This document shows positions 15,480 to 22,902 of a stretch of DNA of 64,000 nucleotides, piece after piece. Positions within the stretch are counted from its first letter, which is position 1, and every line of letters starts with the position of its first letter. Where the stretch lies: positions 124,001-188,000 of the forward strand of contig JABDNH010000003.1 of assembly GCA_013001055.1 (NCBI GenBank), given 5' to 3'. Under the pieces are notes generated by a model. It saw only the letters and a program-made list of their open reading frames with translations. It was not told the DNA's origin and searched no databases. A program made the position numbers and the translations under genes. Origin of the DNA: Sphingomonas sp. (GTDB lineage: Bacteria > Pseudomonadota > Alphaproteobacteria > Sphingomonadales > Sphingomonadaceae).

Positions 15480-16000
15480 TCCTGTCCGATCACGATATGC
15501 GCACACTGATGGCGAAAGGGCAGGAAGGCGACAAGCCGTCCTACCGCGCCGCGCTGTCGGCAGCGACGGACTGGCTCAAACGTTTCTACGCCAAACGGAT
15601 CGCGTCGACGATGGTCGATGACCTTGTGCAGGAAACGCTGATCAGCCTCCACACGAAGCGCGCCAGTTATGACCCCGCGCGGCCATTCTACCCGTGGCTG
15701 GCGGCGATTGCGCGCTATCGCTGGATCGACCTGCTGCGCAAACTTGAGCGCACGCCAGAGGACGAATTGGCTTTTGATCCTGCGATCCCTTCGGTTGAAG
15801 AACCCGTCATATCGCGCCTCAGTCTCGACCGGTTGCTCGACAACCTGCCCAAGGCGCAGGCCAACGCCATCCTCCTCACCAAGGTCGAGGGTCACAGCAT
15901 CAAGGACGTGTCGGTCATGACCGGCCAGTCCGAGAGCCTTGTCAAAGTCAATGTGCATCGCGGTCTCAAGAAACTCGCTGCGCTTGTAGAAAGCGAATAA
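15476..16000 (+). CDS. sigF: ECF RNA polymerase sigma factor (SigF-like)
   Basis: A 174-residue two-domain sigma factor. Region 2 is around VDDLVQETLISLHTKRASYDP and PWLAAIARYRWIDLLRK. Region 4 is around LPKAQANAILLTKVEGHSIKDVS and VKVNVHRGLKKL. It is encoded 2 bp before nrsF and overlaps doxX by 4 bp. This is the Caulobacter SigF-NrsF arrangement, in which the pair controls a small regulon including the bufferin operon. SigF-type promoters in front of both precursors suggest positive autoregulation. Confidence 0.92.
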   Translation: MILSDHDMRTLMAKGQEGDKPSYRAALSAATDWLKRFYAKRIASTMVDDLVQETLISLHTKRASYDPARPFYPWLAAIARYRWIDLLRKLERTPEDELAFDPAIPSVEEPVISRLSLDRLLDNLPKAQANAILLTKVEGHSIKDVSVMTGQSESLVKVNVHRGLKKLAALVESE

Positions 16001-16002
16001 AC

Positions 16003-16632
16003 ATGAATAGCCAAGCCCTCATCGACCAGCTCAGCGAGGACATGACCTCCGTCAAGCCATTGTCGGTGCGAAACAGTCGGTTGCTCGCGCTCGCCGCAGC
16101 GGCTTCGTCGACCGCAGCAGTGCTCGCCTTTCTTGGCGTGCGTAGCGATATCGCCGCTGGCGCCCCCTCGCCTGTCATCCTGCTGGTTGCCGGTCTCTTT
16201 GCGCTAACCGCAATTTCCGCCGGCATCACCGCCACGCGGCTCGCACGGCCTGCCGTCGGTGGCGGCCAGGGCGGCGCCTTGTGGATGGCGGCAGCGATCG
16301 GGCTATTGCCCGCGATCAGCCTGATCGAATATCTGCTTGGCGCCGGGCAACCGACGTCGAGTGAAGTGGCATTGCGCTGCCTCTATTGGGGCATCGCTGC
16401 AAGCCTGGTGACGCTTGGCGTCCTGACGCGGCGTCTCAAGCAGGGTGCGCCGGTGCTACCCGAACGCGCCGGGCTGTTCGCCGGGCTTGCTGCCGGTGCC
16501 GTGGGCGCGTTCGCGATCACGCTCGAGTGCAACAATAGCCAGTTTGTCCACCTTGCGCTCAGCCATGCCGCGATCGTCGCCACGATGGCGCTGGCCGGGC
16601 GGACGCTGATACCCCGCTTCATCCGCTGGTAG
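16003..16632 (+). CDS. nrsF: NrsF-type anti-sigma factor (DUF1109)
   Basis: A 209-residue inner-membrane protein with six predicted helices that holds SigF inactive. Two cysteines, Cys126 (ALRCLYWG) and Cys176 (TLECNNS), are 50 residues apart, at the ends of helices where the family's stress- or metal-sensing pair lies. The N-terminal cytoplasmic segment (about 25 residues) would bind the sigma factor. It is the last gene of the buf row; tRNA-Arg follows 48 bp downstream. Confidence 0.92.
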   Translation: MNSQALIDQLSEDMTSVKPLSVRNSRLLALAAAASSTAAVLAFLGVRSDIAAGAPSPVILLVAGLFALTAISAGITATRLARPAVGGGQGGALWMAAAIGLLPAISLIEYLLGAGQPTSSEVALRCLYWGIAASLVTLGVLTRRLKQGAPVLPERAGLFAGLAAGAVGAFAITLECNNSQFVHLALSHAAIVATMALAGRTLIPRFIRW

Positions 16633-16680
16633 TGCTTGCCCAGCCTGTCCCGCTAAGTTAGGGGGCGAAGAGCTGGACAG

Positions 16681-16757
16681 GCACCCATAGCTCAGCTGGA
16701 TAGAGCGCTGCCCTCCGAAGGCAGAGGTCGCAGGTTCGAATCCTGCTGGGTGCGCCA
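16681..16757 (+). tRNA. tRNA-Arg (anticodon CCG)
   Basis: A full cloverleaf of 77 nt with encoded CCA. The acceptor stem is GCACCCA/TGGGTGC, the D arm AGCTCAGCTGGATAGAGC, the anticodon stem CTGCC/GGCAG with loop CTCCGAA (anticodon CCG, reads CGG), and the T arm GCAGG-TTCGAAT-CCTGC. No variable-loop extension. Confidence 0.97.
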
Positions 16758-16844
16758 GCATCTCTGAGATTTAAGCTGTACTGACCAGCCACTCGACCGT
16801 GCCTGCGGTGCGATCAAAGCGGAATGTCGCTCGGCGCAAGCGAG

Positions 16845-16870
16845 GGAACTGCGGTTGCCGCCAAATCATT
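16845..16870 (+). promoter_or_regulatory. EcfG-like promoter of the DUF892 gene (near-consensus)
   Basis: GGAAC (16845-16849), 17 bp, CATT (16867-16870). One base differs from the general-stress -10 CGTT. It lies 38 bp before the ATG. Confidence 0.4.
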
Positions 16871-16908
16871 CTGATCCTGAGCGGGGGCCAAAGCATAGGA
16901 GCGTTATC

Positions 16909-17421
16909 ATGTCTGCCCCATCGAATTTGAAAGATTGCTACGTACACGAATTGAAAGATCTCATCTCGGCGAACGACCAGATGGCGAAAATACTTCCCGA
17001 ATTGCATGACGCCGCGAAGAATGAGGACTTGAGAAAGCATCTCAAGAAATCGCTCGACGGGATCGAAAAGCATACCAGCACGACCGAGCAACTGCTTGGA
17101 GACATGGGTGAAAGCGGCAAGAAGCACTGCAAGGGCATGGAAGGCCTGGTCAAGGAAGCCAAGAAGCACGCCATCGAGGAAGCACCGCACTACAACGCCG
17201 TGCAGGACGTCGTCATCCTCGCCCAATATCAGCGGCTTTGCCATTACGGGATTTGCGGCTTCGGGACATCGAAAGCCTATGCCGAAGGGCTTGGCAAGGA
17301 TGACCACGTCCAAAAACTCGACCAGATTACCGCGGATATTTACTCGTCGGATGAAGAAATGACCAAGCTCGCCGAGAATTGCGTCAACGAGGCTGCGACC
17401 AAGGAAGAGGTCACCGCCTGA
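16909..17421 (+). CDS. Ferritin-like DUF892 protein (YciE/YciF family)
   Basis: A 170-residue four-helix bundle of the DUF892 family, typical of stationary-phase or osmotic-stress proteins. Helical segments with carboxylate/His residues include YVHELKDLISANDQM, GIEKHTSTTEQLL, HYNAVQDVVILAQYQRL and SDEEMTKLAENCVNEA. AGGAG lies before the ATG. The promoter resembles EcfG sites. It is followed by a 10-bp hairpin (17435-17457). Confidence 0.9.
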   Translation: MSAPSNLKDCYVHELKDLISANDQMAKILPELHDAAKNEDLRKHLKKSLDGIEKHTSTTEQLLGDMGESGKKHCKGMEGLVKEAKKHAIEEAPHYNAVQDVVILAQYQRLCHYGICGFGTSKAYAEGLGKDDHVQKLDQITADIYSSDEEMTKLAENCVNEAATKEEVTA

Positions 17422-17434
17422 TTTGTCTGAATGT

Positions 17435-17457
17435 GCGAGCCGCCATCGGCGGCTCGC
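17435..17457 (+). terminator. Hairpin after the DUF892 gene (no T-run)
   Basis: GCGAGCCGCC-ATC-GGCGGCTCGC, a perfect 10-bp stem with a 3-nt loop, 13 bp after the stop codon. There is no T tract, so it may be a transcript-stabilising hairpin or a weak terminator. Confidence 0.55.
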
Positions 17458-17484
17458 AACCATAATACGTCTCAAACGTCGTAC

Positions 17485-17502
17485 GGAAAACAGGGGTTTT
17501 CC
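17485..17502 (+). promoter_or_regulatory. Hairpin enclosing the ribosome-binding site
   Basis: GGAAAAC-AGGG-GTTTTCC is a perfect 7-4-7 inverted repeat ending on the base before the GTG start at 17503. The only Shine-Dalgarno candidate, AGGGG, is in its loop. Such a structure can gate translation, for example by temperature or by a bound factor. Confidence 0.5.
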
Positions 17503-17988
17503 GTGAACCGATACAAAATCGTACCTTCAATCGCCTTTCTGGCTGTCGTGGCGCTTGGCTTGAGTGCCCGGCTCGTGATCGGGAAAATCTACGGACAGGG
17601 TGACGCGGTCGACTTGCTGGTCTCTCTTACCGACAGTGGCCTGTATATCGGATCGGCAACTCTTGGCGGGAGTGCGACGATCCTGGCCTTGATCCTGACA
17701 CTGACCAGCCTGGTCCGACGCGATGACACCGAATTGTCGCGCGACATCTACGCGGATGTGCGCAAAGTGGCTCGCAATGCAACGACGGCCCTCTTTTCCA
17801 GCATTCTGTTGTTACTGACGTTGACGGTTCCCACCAGTGACTTCAACGAACTCCCCTCGAACTGGTATCCGATGCTCTACAACATTCTTTACGGCCTGAT
17901 CGTCGTGACGCTGGCGACCATCGGCGCCACCATCGCTCGACTCTATCTTACGATCTCCTGCGTGCTTGCCGCCTATCGCGACGCATAA
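17503..17988 (+). CDS. Four-helix membrane protein of unknown function
   Basis: A 161-residue protein with membrane segments near residues 5-25, 45-72, 93-112 and 125-150. It has a basic/acidic cytoplasmic stretch (TSLVRRDDTELSRDIYADVRKVARN) and no recognised motif. The start is GTG 17503 (MNRYKIVPS), directly after a hairpin. The longer frame to 17431 would translate through two hairpins. The stop codon abuts a bidirectional terminator. Confidence 0.7.
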   Translation: MNRYKIVPSIAFLAVVALGLSARLVIGKIYGQGDAVDLLVSLTDSGLYIGSATLGGSATILALILTLTSLVRRDDTELSRDIYADVRKVARNATTALFSSILLLLTLTVPTSDFNELPSNWYPMLYNILYGLIVVTLATIGATIARLYLTISCVLAAYRDA

Positions 17989-17992
17989 AAAA

Positions 17993-18015
17993 GGGCGGCC
18001 CATGACGGGCCGCCC
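17993..18015 (-). terminator. Bidirectional terminator
   Basis: GGGCGGCCC-ATGAC-GGGCCGCCC, a perfect 9-bp stem, with six A on the left that read as TTTTTT on the minus strand. It ends the minus-strand gene at 18037 and lies just after the plus-strand stop at 17988. Confidence 0.85.
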
Positions 18016-18036
18016 AGGTGAGAAGAAAAGAAGGGG

Positions 18037-18300
18037 TTACTCTTCTTCTTCGAAGCTCGCGCTCGGCGCGTTTGAATCATTCCAGCCAACTGCGCTTTTT
18101 TTGCCGTCCGAAGGGGTGCCGGTTGCATTGACCGATCGCGCTGATGCTTCGGCCTCCATCACTTCGCCATCGATCCTCGGCCCACCACTGTTCGGATCGA
18201 TCGACGGATCGTTCAGCGAGTCGCCGGACTGCTGTTCGCCGACGGTCCGCTGGCTCTTGTCCTGATCGTAGCTCGGGTTCGTGTCTTTCACGTTTTTCAT
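18037..18300 (-). CDS. Small acidic, probably disordered protein
   Basis: An 87-residue hydrophilic protein rich in Asp, Glu, Ser, Gly and Asn. It ends in FEEEE and has no hydrophobic core. GGAGAAG precedes the ATG by 6 nt, and a strong terminator follows. Its composition resembles small stress-induced hydrophilins, which is an inference. Not recognised as a family. Confidence 0.65.
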   Translation of the reverse strand: MKNVKDTNPSYDQDKSQRTVGEQQSGDSLNDPSIDPNSGGPRIDGEVMEAEASARSVNATGTPSDGKKSAVGWNDSNAPSASFEEEE

Positions 18301-18412
18301 TTGAACTTCTCCACTTCAACGCGCCCCCGCGCTGCAGGTAATCAACCGAGCAACTGATGAGCGGTGCCAAAGAAAACGCTGTGACGTGGCAAGCCGGGGA
18401 TAAGCGGCTTGT

Positions 18413-19159
18413 TCAGCGGCCCGGCCAGGGGCATTCCCAGTCCTCACCGACAATACGGCCCGAATATTGCCGGGCCTCGGACTCTTCGCCGTGCCGCGCC
18501 AGCATCGGGTTGATCGAGCCGGCGAGCTGCTCATCGCGCTCCAGGATCGACGCGCGCAACTTCTCGTATCGTCCCATCTCGCGCAGCCTCTCGAACTGGT
18601 CGTGAAGATTGAACACAAGGACGGGCACATCGAACTGTCGCGCAGGGCGCGATGCCGCCGGATGCATGCCGACTACGAAGAATGACTGGCCGCCAAAACT
18701 CAACGAAAATTTTGGCGATGAAGGATCATCACTCACTTTGGCATCATAATCCTGCCCTAGCCATTCGTCCTTCGACTGGAGTGAGGCGATCCGGGCCCAC
18801 AAGGCTTTCTCGAATTGCTCCTCGGTCAAATCGCGGGTTTGCGGAAAGAAGGACACGAAGGTCGCGAACATCGGTCGGTGATCGCGATAGAAGTGCGCGA
18901 AGGATACGAGTTCACGGACGAGCGCGACATCATCCCATGCGGATTCCAGGTCGCTGCCGATAAAAGCGGTCATCTGGTTGCGACCCAGAGCGCTTTTGGC
19001 ACCAACGCATGGAAACGCGCGCTCCTGGATGAACTCCTTGAACCGGACCGCCAACTCTACCGCCTTGGCGTTATCGGCCGATGGTTCCGATGGGCGTCGC
19101 GAGACGTAAACGTCATCGGCACGATCGCGTTTGCCGTATTGCGTCCTAGGGGGCTTCAT
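18413..19159 (-). CDS. YqcI/YcgG (GntA-like) heme-dependent N-oxygenase family protein
   Basis: A protein of about 248 residues in the YqcI/YcgG family, whose characterised member GntA hydroxylates a guanidino nitrogen using heme. Family motifs are FPCVGAKSALGRNQ, VVGMHPAASRPARQF, VLVFNLHDQFERLRE and the C-terminal DWECPW. The start is taken at MKPPRTQ, and ATG 19174 (MPLSAMKPP) is equally possible. It overlaps the TIGR02588 gene and is last in a four-gene operon. Substrate unknown. Confidence 0.8.
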   Translation of the reverse strand: MKPPRTQYGKRDRADDVYVSRRPSEPSADNAKAVELAVRFKEFIQERAFPCVGAKSALGRNQMTAFIGSDLESAWDDVALVRELVSFAHFYRDHRPMFATFVSFFPQTRDLTEEQFEKALWARIASLQSKDEWLGQDYDAKVSDDPSSPKFSLSFGGQSFFVVGMHPAASRPARQFDVPVLVFNLHDQFERLREMGRYEKLRASILERDEQLAGSINPMLARHGEESEARQYSGRIVGEDWECPWPGR

Positions 19160-19547
19160 AGCTGACAATGGCATGATCGACGCTCGTTACTGGCTGAGGT
19201 GCGGAAATCACGAAGGTGATCGTTTCCTGTTGGCCGATCATCGTGAGATCGACCTCTGTGGTCTCGGTCCCGGTATCGAGCTCGAGCGTCACCTCGCGCG
19301 CGGCCTTGGTGCTCTTGTTCGTAATATCGACAGGGATCAGGTAACGGCCGTTCTGCTCGCGGATATCTTCTGCAACCACACTAACATCGAATTCGATGTC
19401 CCTCTCCGGCTGGACAATCTGCAATACGATAGAACCGACCAGGATCAGCAGCAAAGCTATACTAACGATCCTCGCCACCCAGCCTAACGCTGTCGGCGGC
19501 ACATCTTCGACTTTCTCGCTGTCACATTCGTTCTTACTGCTGCTCAT
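19146..19547 (-). CDS. TIGR02588-family single-pass membrane protein
   Basis: A 133-residue protein with a cytoplasmic N-terminus, one membrane helix (VARIVSIALLLILVGSIVLQIV) and an extracytoplasmic beta-rich domain of about 85 residues. It contains IPVDITNKSTKAAREVTLELD, typical of TIGR02588. The family regularly sits next to TIGR02587, as here, with a 4-bp ATGA overlap. Function unknown. GGAG lies before MSSSKNEC. Confidence 0.83.
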   Translation of the reverse strand: MSSSKNECDSEKVEDVPPTALGWVARIVSIALLLILVGSIVLQIVQPERDIEFDVSVVAEDIREQNGRYLIPVDITNKSTKAAREVTLELDTGTETTEVDLTMIGQQETITFVISAPQPVTSVDHAIVSYEAP

Positions 19548-20407
19548 AGGATTAATCTCCCTGCCGCGCCGCCAAGCGTGGTCGCGTACGCAAGTGCTAT
19601 GGCTTGCGGCAACCAAACCTCCAAAGGATCAAAAGGCGTCCCATACCCAAATACCCACAAAAGAAGCAGGCTGATCAGGAATGACATAAGGTATGCGATA
19701 ATCGTCTCTAACCATTCCGACGTGATAACCTTGCGCTCCGTAAGGTCGCGCTCTTCGAAGGCGGCGATTGCGACTGTCATGTAGGACACGGCTAATGTCA
19801 GTAAGAAAGTCAGGCCGACCAAAATCCAGGTCTGGTTAAGAACGATGACTTTGGTCTCGATCGTCGGTGCCACGTTGAAAGCGAACAAGAAGCCGCCAAG
19901 TGCCGTTCCCAGGATCACCGTCATGTCTGGAGAGAATGGCAACTTTGACGACTCTCGCGCATCCCCTCCACCCAATTGATTGATGGCCACTGCCGCGCCG
20001 ATGCCTGTCGGGACTGACTCCAACGCGACGAGTTTTGTCACCAGATAGAAATCCATCGATGGGCTGATGAGCGCGGTTACGGCCAGCGTGATAATGCTTG
20101 CGATGGCACCGAGCCCCATTGCCACAAGAGCGTCCCACCATCGCGACCGCTGCCACGCCGTGCGACGATACCCAGCGAAGTCCAGAAAAAACTTGATGGC
20201 TACAAAAGCCACGCCGAGAAACATTAAAAGTACCGTGTCGGGTATCGTCCTCGCGATCTGCCACATTTCCATCGTGAACAGCAGCGGAAGAGATACGAAC
20301 AATGCGCCCGCCAAACCGCGGGCCAGATCGCGTATCTCGACTTCACCCGCGGGACATTCGATGCCCCCATCGCAGATCGGATAATCCCAGGAAGTGACGG
20401 CGACCAT
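19544..20407 (-). CDS. TIGR02587-family polytopic membrane protein
   Basis: A 287-residue integral membrane protein with about seven helices, including LAGALFVSLPLLFTMEMW, VLLMFLGVAFVAIKFFL and ITLAVTALISP. TIGR02587 proteins pair with TIGR02588. The start MVAVTSWDYP overlaps the upstream small gene by 1 nt (TGATG). The N-terminal 25 residues hold the Cys pair ICDGGIEC. Function unknown. It may form a membrane complex with its partner. Confidence 0.83.
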   Translation of the reverse strand: MVAVTSWDYPICDGGIECPAGEVEIRDLARGLAGALFVSLPLLFTMEMWQIARTIPDTVLLMFLGVAFVAIKFFLDFAGYRRTAWQRSRWWDALVAMGLGAIASIITLAVTALISPSMDFYLVTKLVALESVPTGIGAAVAINQLGGGDARESSKLPFSPDMTVILGTALGGFLFAFNVAPTIETKVIVLNQTWILVGLTFLLTLAVSYMTVAIAAFEERDLTERKVITSEWLETIIAYLMSFLISLLLLWVFGYGTPFDPLEVWLPQAIALAYATTLGGAAGRLIL

Positions 20408-20646
20408 CAGCGGTCGCTTACCGCTTTGATGGCCGAAACCGGCGGGCACTTCTTCGAACGACCCATTGTCCAGTTTGCCTGCATGCGCACCTGCGGATTG
20501 GCGGCACACCAGATTTCACCGCCGTCATCGAGCGCGGTGACCCAGATCAGATGATGCTCTGCACCGTAATCGATCACGCCAAACGCCTGGCCACTACCCT
20601 TGTCGCTGACATGTAAGGGAACGGGGGGATCGAGACGCGTAAACAT
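20407..20646 (-). CDS. Small protein of unknown function heading the TIGR02587/88 operon
   Basis: A 79-residue soluble protein with pattern GQAFGVIDYGAEHHLIWVTALDDGGEIWCAANPQVR (shown in part) and no known motif. The start is at MFTRLDPP with AGGGG 9 nt upstream. GTG 20685 is a longer alternative with GGAGG only 3 nt away. The stop overlaps the TIGR02587 start by 1 nt, so it is the first gene of a four-gene operon. Confidence 0.65.
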   Translation of the reverse strand: MFTRLDPPVPLHVSDKGSGQAFGVIDYGAEHHLIWVTALDDGGEIWCAANPQVRMQANWTMGRSKKCPPVSAIKAVSDR

Positions 20647-20747
20647 GGTAGTTTTACCCCTGATAGCGGATGCTGATTCATGCACCAGCCTCCGCGGATT
20701 TAACGTTGGCCTATCAATAGTTTGGCGTTCGTAATGTTCCGGGGGGG

Positions 20748-21332
20748 TTACTTTATCCCGTAGTGTATCGGCTTGAAACTACCGCCGTTGGATAGCGGCG
20801 CAGAGCAGGCCGTGAGACCGACGAGCAGGTCCATTCTTGCATGAAACTCGGTGCGATCACCCGCTTTGGATAGCGGCGGGAGAACTTCCAATTCACCGGT
20901 TTCCCCATTTACCGGCACGTTCATGAAAACGTTGAATGCCGTCGGAATCTGATCCTGCTCGACACCGTGGGGGGCGAGCGCCGAGGCAAGGTTGCCAAAA
21001 CAGCCTTGGTGCGGATCTTCATGTTTGTACAAGATCCTGAACATCGCGGCGCTGCACGGCGTGAGAAGGAAGTCATGCCGTTTCACGTCGTCATGACCGA
21101 TTTCAAGCATGACGTTGGATCGGTTGGAATAAAGCGGGTCGCCTTCGCCAAGGTAAATGCGCGAGGCATAGTCGATGGTTCGACCCGAACTCAGCACCTC
21201 GCCAAGATCGTCCGCATTGAAAGCCAGAAGGTCGGCCACTTGTCCGCCTTGCGGGTCGATGACGACTAGTGTGTCACCCTTCTTCAGGTGGAAGGCAACA
21301 CCGCTGCGCGGTGCAATTTCATGTGTATCCAT
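20748..21332 (-). CDS. DUF1989 / urea-carboxylase-associated family protein
   Basis: A 194-residue protein of the DUF1989 family: GDTLVVIDPQGGQVADLLAFN, YASRIYLGEGDPLYSNRSN, TPCSAAMFRILY, HQGCFGNLASAL and the C-terminal region around LLVGLTACSA. The conserved Cys/His residues suggest a metal site. The family is often linked to urea or guanidine degradation and to YqcI-type proteins. Physiological role not established. It is 101 bp upstream of the YqcI operon on the same strand. Confidence 0.85.
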   Translation of the reverse strand: MDTHEIAPRSGVAFHLKKGDTLVVIDPQGGQVADLLAFNADDLGEVLSSGRTIDYASRIYLGEGDPLYSNRSNVMLEIGHDDVKRHDFLLTPCSAAMFRILYKHEDPHQGCFGNLASALAPHGVEQDQIPTAFNVFMNVPVNGETGELEVLPPLSKAGDRTEFHARMDLLVGLTACSAPLSNGGSFKPIHYGIK

Positions 21333-21388
21333 AATGCCCGAAGCGATCCGTGGCGGTCATTGTTCCCGAGCATTTGGACAAAACAAAA

Positions 21389-21418
21389 GCCGGCCGCGAG
21401 CATGTGCTGGCGACCGGC
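21389..21418 (-). terminator. Terminator after the DUF2383 gene
   Basis: GCCGG-c-CGC-g-AGCA, loop TG, TGCT-g-GCG-a-CCGGC. On the minus strand it is followed by TTTTGTTTTG. It separates the DUF2383 gene from the DUF1989 gene. Confidence 0.75.
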
Positions 21419-21437
21419 CTTTGCGCGAGGAAATCAC

Positions 21438-21869
21438 TCAATCGTGTTCAAGCACCAAAGATTTGGCGATTTGCTCGCTCGCACGAATGTTGACGAGTGC
21501 GCTTTTCACGACTTCTTCTTCACTCGTACTCATCACGCCGCTTTCAAGAGCTTCCTCGAATTTCGACGCTAGGAAAGACTCGCCTTCGGATAGGCGCTCT
21601 GCAGCATTTTCGTCGCCATTTTCGAACAGGCCGACGATATCGATCCAGGCACGATGCAGCGCGCCGGTCGCAGTACCCTTGGTGACCAACTCGTCACCTT
21701 GTTTTTGGAGTTCGGCATTGAGCTGCGTCAGGGTGTCGTTGCGGTTAGCAAGCAGCTTCTCGAGTTCGCTTTTCAAATGCGGATCGGAAGCTTTCTCGAT
21801 GACCTTCTTATAGCCTTCGATCGAGTCATAAGTCGTATCGACAAGCGACTTGAAAAATGTGGACGCCAT
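21438..21869 (-). CDS. PA2169/DUF2383 four-helix-bundle protein
   Basis: A 143-residue helical protein of the DUF2383 family (ferritin-like, often stress-induced). Helices include LVDTTYDSIEGYKKVIEKA, LKSELEKLLANRNDTLTQLN, HRAWIDIVGLFENGDENAA and EEVVKSALVNIRASEQIA. GGAGAA lies before MASTFFK. Upstream are a near-consensus EcfG promoter (21902-21926) and a 13-bp palindrome GGTAACAGTTACC (21884-21896) at the likely transcription start. It is divergent from ku. Confidence 0.85.
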   Translation of the reverse strand: MASTFFKSLVDTTYDSIEGYKKVIEKASDPHLKSELEKLLANRNDTLTQLNAELQKQGDELVTKGTATGALHRAWIDIVGLFENGDENAAERLSEGESFLASKFEEALESGVMSTSEEEVVKSALVNIRASEQIAKSLVLEHD

Positions 21870-21883
21870 ATATTTTCTCCATT

Positions 21884-21896
21884 GGTAACAGTTACC
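21884..21896. promoter_or_regulatory. Palindrome in the 5' leader of the DUF2383 gene
   Basis: GGTAAC-A-GTTACC is a perfect 6-1-6 palindrome. It lies 15 bp before the ATG and just below the -10 element of the putative EcfG promoter, so it could be an operator. Confidence 0.35.
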
Positions 21897-21901
21897 TAGC
21901 C

Positions 21902-21926
21902 AACGTGCGGGGGGCTGATGGTTTCC
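21902..21926 (-). promoter_or_regulatory. EcfG-like promoter of the DUF2383 gene (near-consensus)
   Basis: On the minus strand GGAAA (21926-21922), 16 bp, CGTT (21905-21902). It has one mismatch in the -35 element and lies 33 bp before the ATG. Confidence 0.5.
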
Positions 21927-22014
21927 GGCAGGCAACGAGAATTGCGACGATGCGCACGGTTTTTCCGACCGCCGGACCCCGGTCGGTCGATATGGGCATC
22001 GCCGCATGCGCAGC

Positions 22015-22040
22015 GGAACGCCAAACGCTGGAAACCGTTT
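22015..22040 (+). promoter_or_regulatory. EcfG-type general stress promoter of ku-ligD
   Basis: GGAAC (22015-22019), 16 bp, CGTTT (22036-22040). It matches the alphaproteobacterial EcfG consensus exactly and is 36 bp before the ku ATG. It implies PhyR-NepR-EcfG control of end joining. Confidence 0.8.
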
Positions 22041-22076
22041 CGGGCTTACTTGGACAAATTCGAAGAAGGGTCGAAA

Positions 22077-22901
22077 ATGGCAGCAAGAGCCTATTGGCGC
22101 GGACATATTCGCCTGGCCCTCGTCAGCATCGCTGTCGAGCTTTTTAGCGCGACGAAGAGCGGCGCCAAGATCAGTTTTCGCCAAATCCATGAACCCAGCG
22201 GAAAACGCATCAATTACGAAAAGGTCGTCCGCGGCCTCGGCCCTGTCGATCGCGACGAGATCGTGAAGGGCTTTGAAAAATCAAAGGGCAATTACGTCCT
22301 GCTGACCGACGAGGAAATCGAGGCAGTAAAACTCGAAAGCAAGAAGACACTCGAACTCGTCCAATTCGTCGAAGCTTGCGAGATCGACCCACTCTACTTT
22401 GAAAAGCCGTACTACGTGGCGCCGCAGGACGAGCTGGCCGAGGAAGCATTCGTCGTCCTGCGCGACGCGCTTCGAAAAGCCAAAAAGGTCGCGCTTGGGC
22501 AGCTTTCGGTGCGCGGGCGCGAAAAACTCGTCGCCATCAAGCCTTGCGGTGACGGCTTGCTATTGGAAACGCTGCGCTATGCAGACGAGGTACGCGCCGG
22601 CCAGGCCTTCTTCGAGGACATCGATGACGCCAAGCCGGCCAAGGAACTACTCGACATGGCGGGTAAACTTATCGAGCAACGCAGCGCGCCCTTCGATGCC
22701 AGCGAGTTCGAGGACCGCTATGCGACGGAACTCAAAAAGCTCATCGACAAGAAAGCGAAGTCCAAGTCCAACACCGCTATTATCGAGGAAGACGAGGATA
22801 GTGGCAGCAGCGGCGGCAACGTCATCGACCTGATGGCCGCACTCAAGAAATCGGTCGAGGAAAAGCCAAAGAAAACGAGCCGCAAGCGCAAGCGGGCCTG
22901 A
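22077..22901 (+). CDS. ku: Ku protein, non-homologous end joining
   Basis: Homodimeric DNA-end-binding protein that recruits LigD. The 274 residues have the Ku core start RAYWRGHIRLALVSIAVELF, FRQIHEPSGKRI, GYNY-type segment KGNYVLLTDEEIE and YYVAP. The C-terminal tail is basic (KPKKTSRKRKRA). The start at MAARAYW has GAAGAAGGG upstream. The frame extends further up through the promoter and is not used. ligD begins 1 bp after the stop. Confidence 0.96.
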   Translation: MAARAYWRGHIRLALVSIAVELFSATKSGAKISFRQIHEPSGKRINYEKVVRGLGPVDRDEIVKGFEKSKGNYVLLTDEEIEAVKLESKKTLELVQFVEACEIDPLYFEKPYYVAPQDELAEEAFVVLRDALRKAKKVALGQLSVRGREKLVAIKPCGDGLLLETLRYADEVRAGQAFFEDIDDAKPAKELLDMAGKLIEQRSAPFDASEFEDRYATELKKLIDKKAKSKSNTAIIEEDEDSGSSGGNVIDLMAALKKSVEEKPKKTSRKRKRA

Positions 22902-22902
22902 C

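Noticed and set aside
16643-16682. GCCTGTCC/GGACAGGC inverted repeat just before tRNA-Arg
   Set aside because: The right arm includes the first tRNA bases and the 24-bp loop is long; probably coincidental or part of the tRNA precursor fold.
21342-21366. EcfG promoter for the DUF1989 gene (GGAAC-N16-CGCT)
   Set aside because: The -10 has a mismatch and lies only 10 bp from the ATG, leaving almost no leader.
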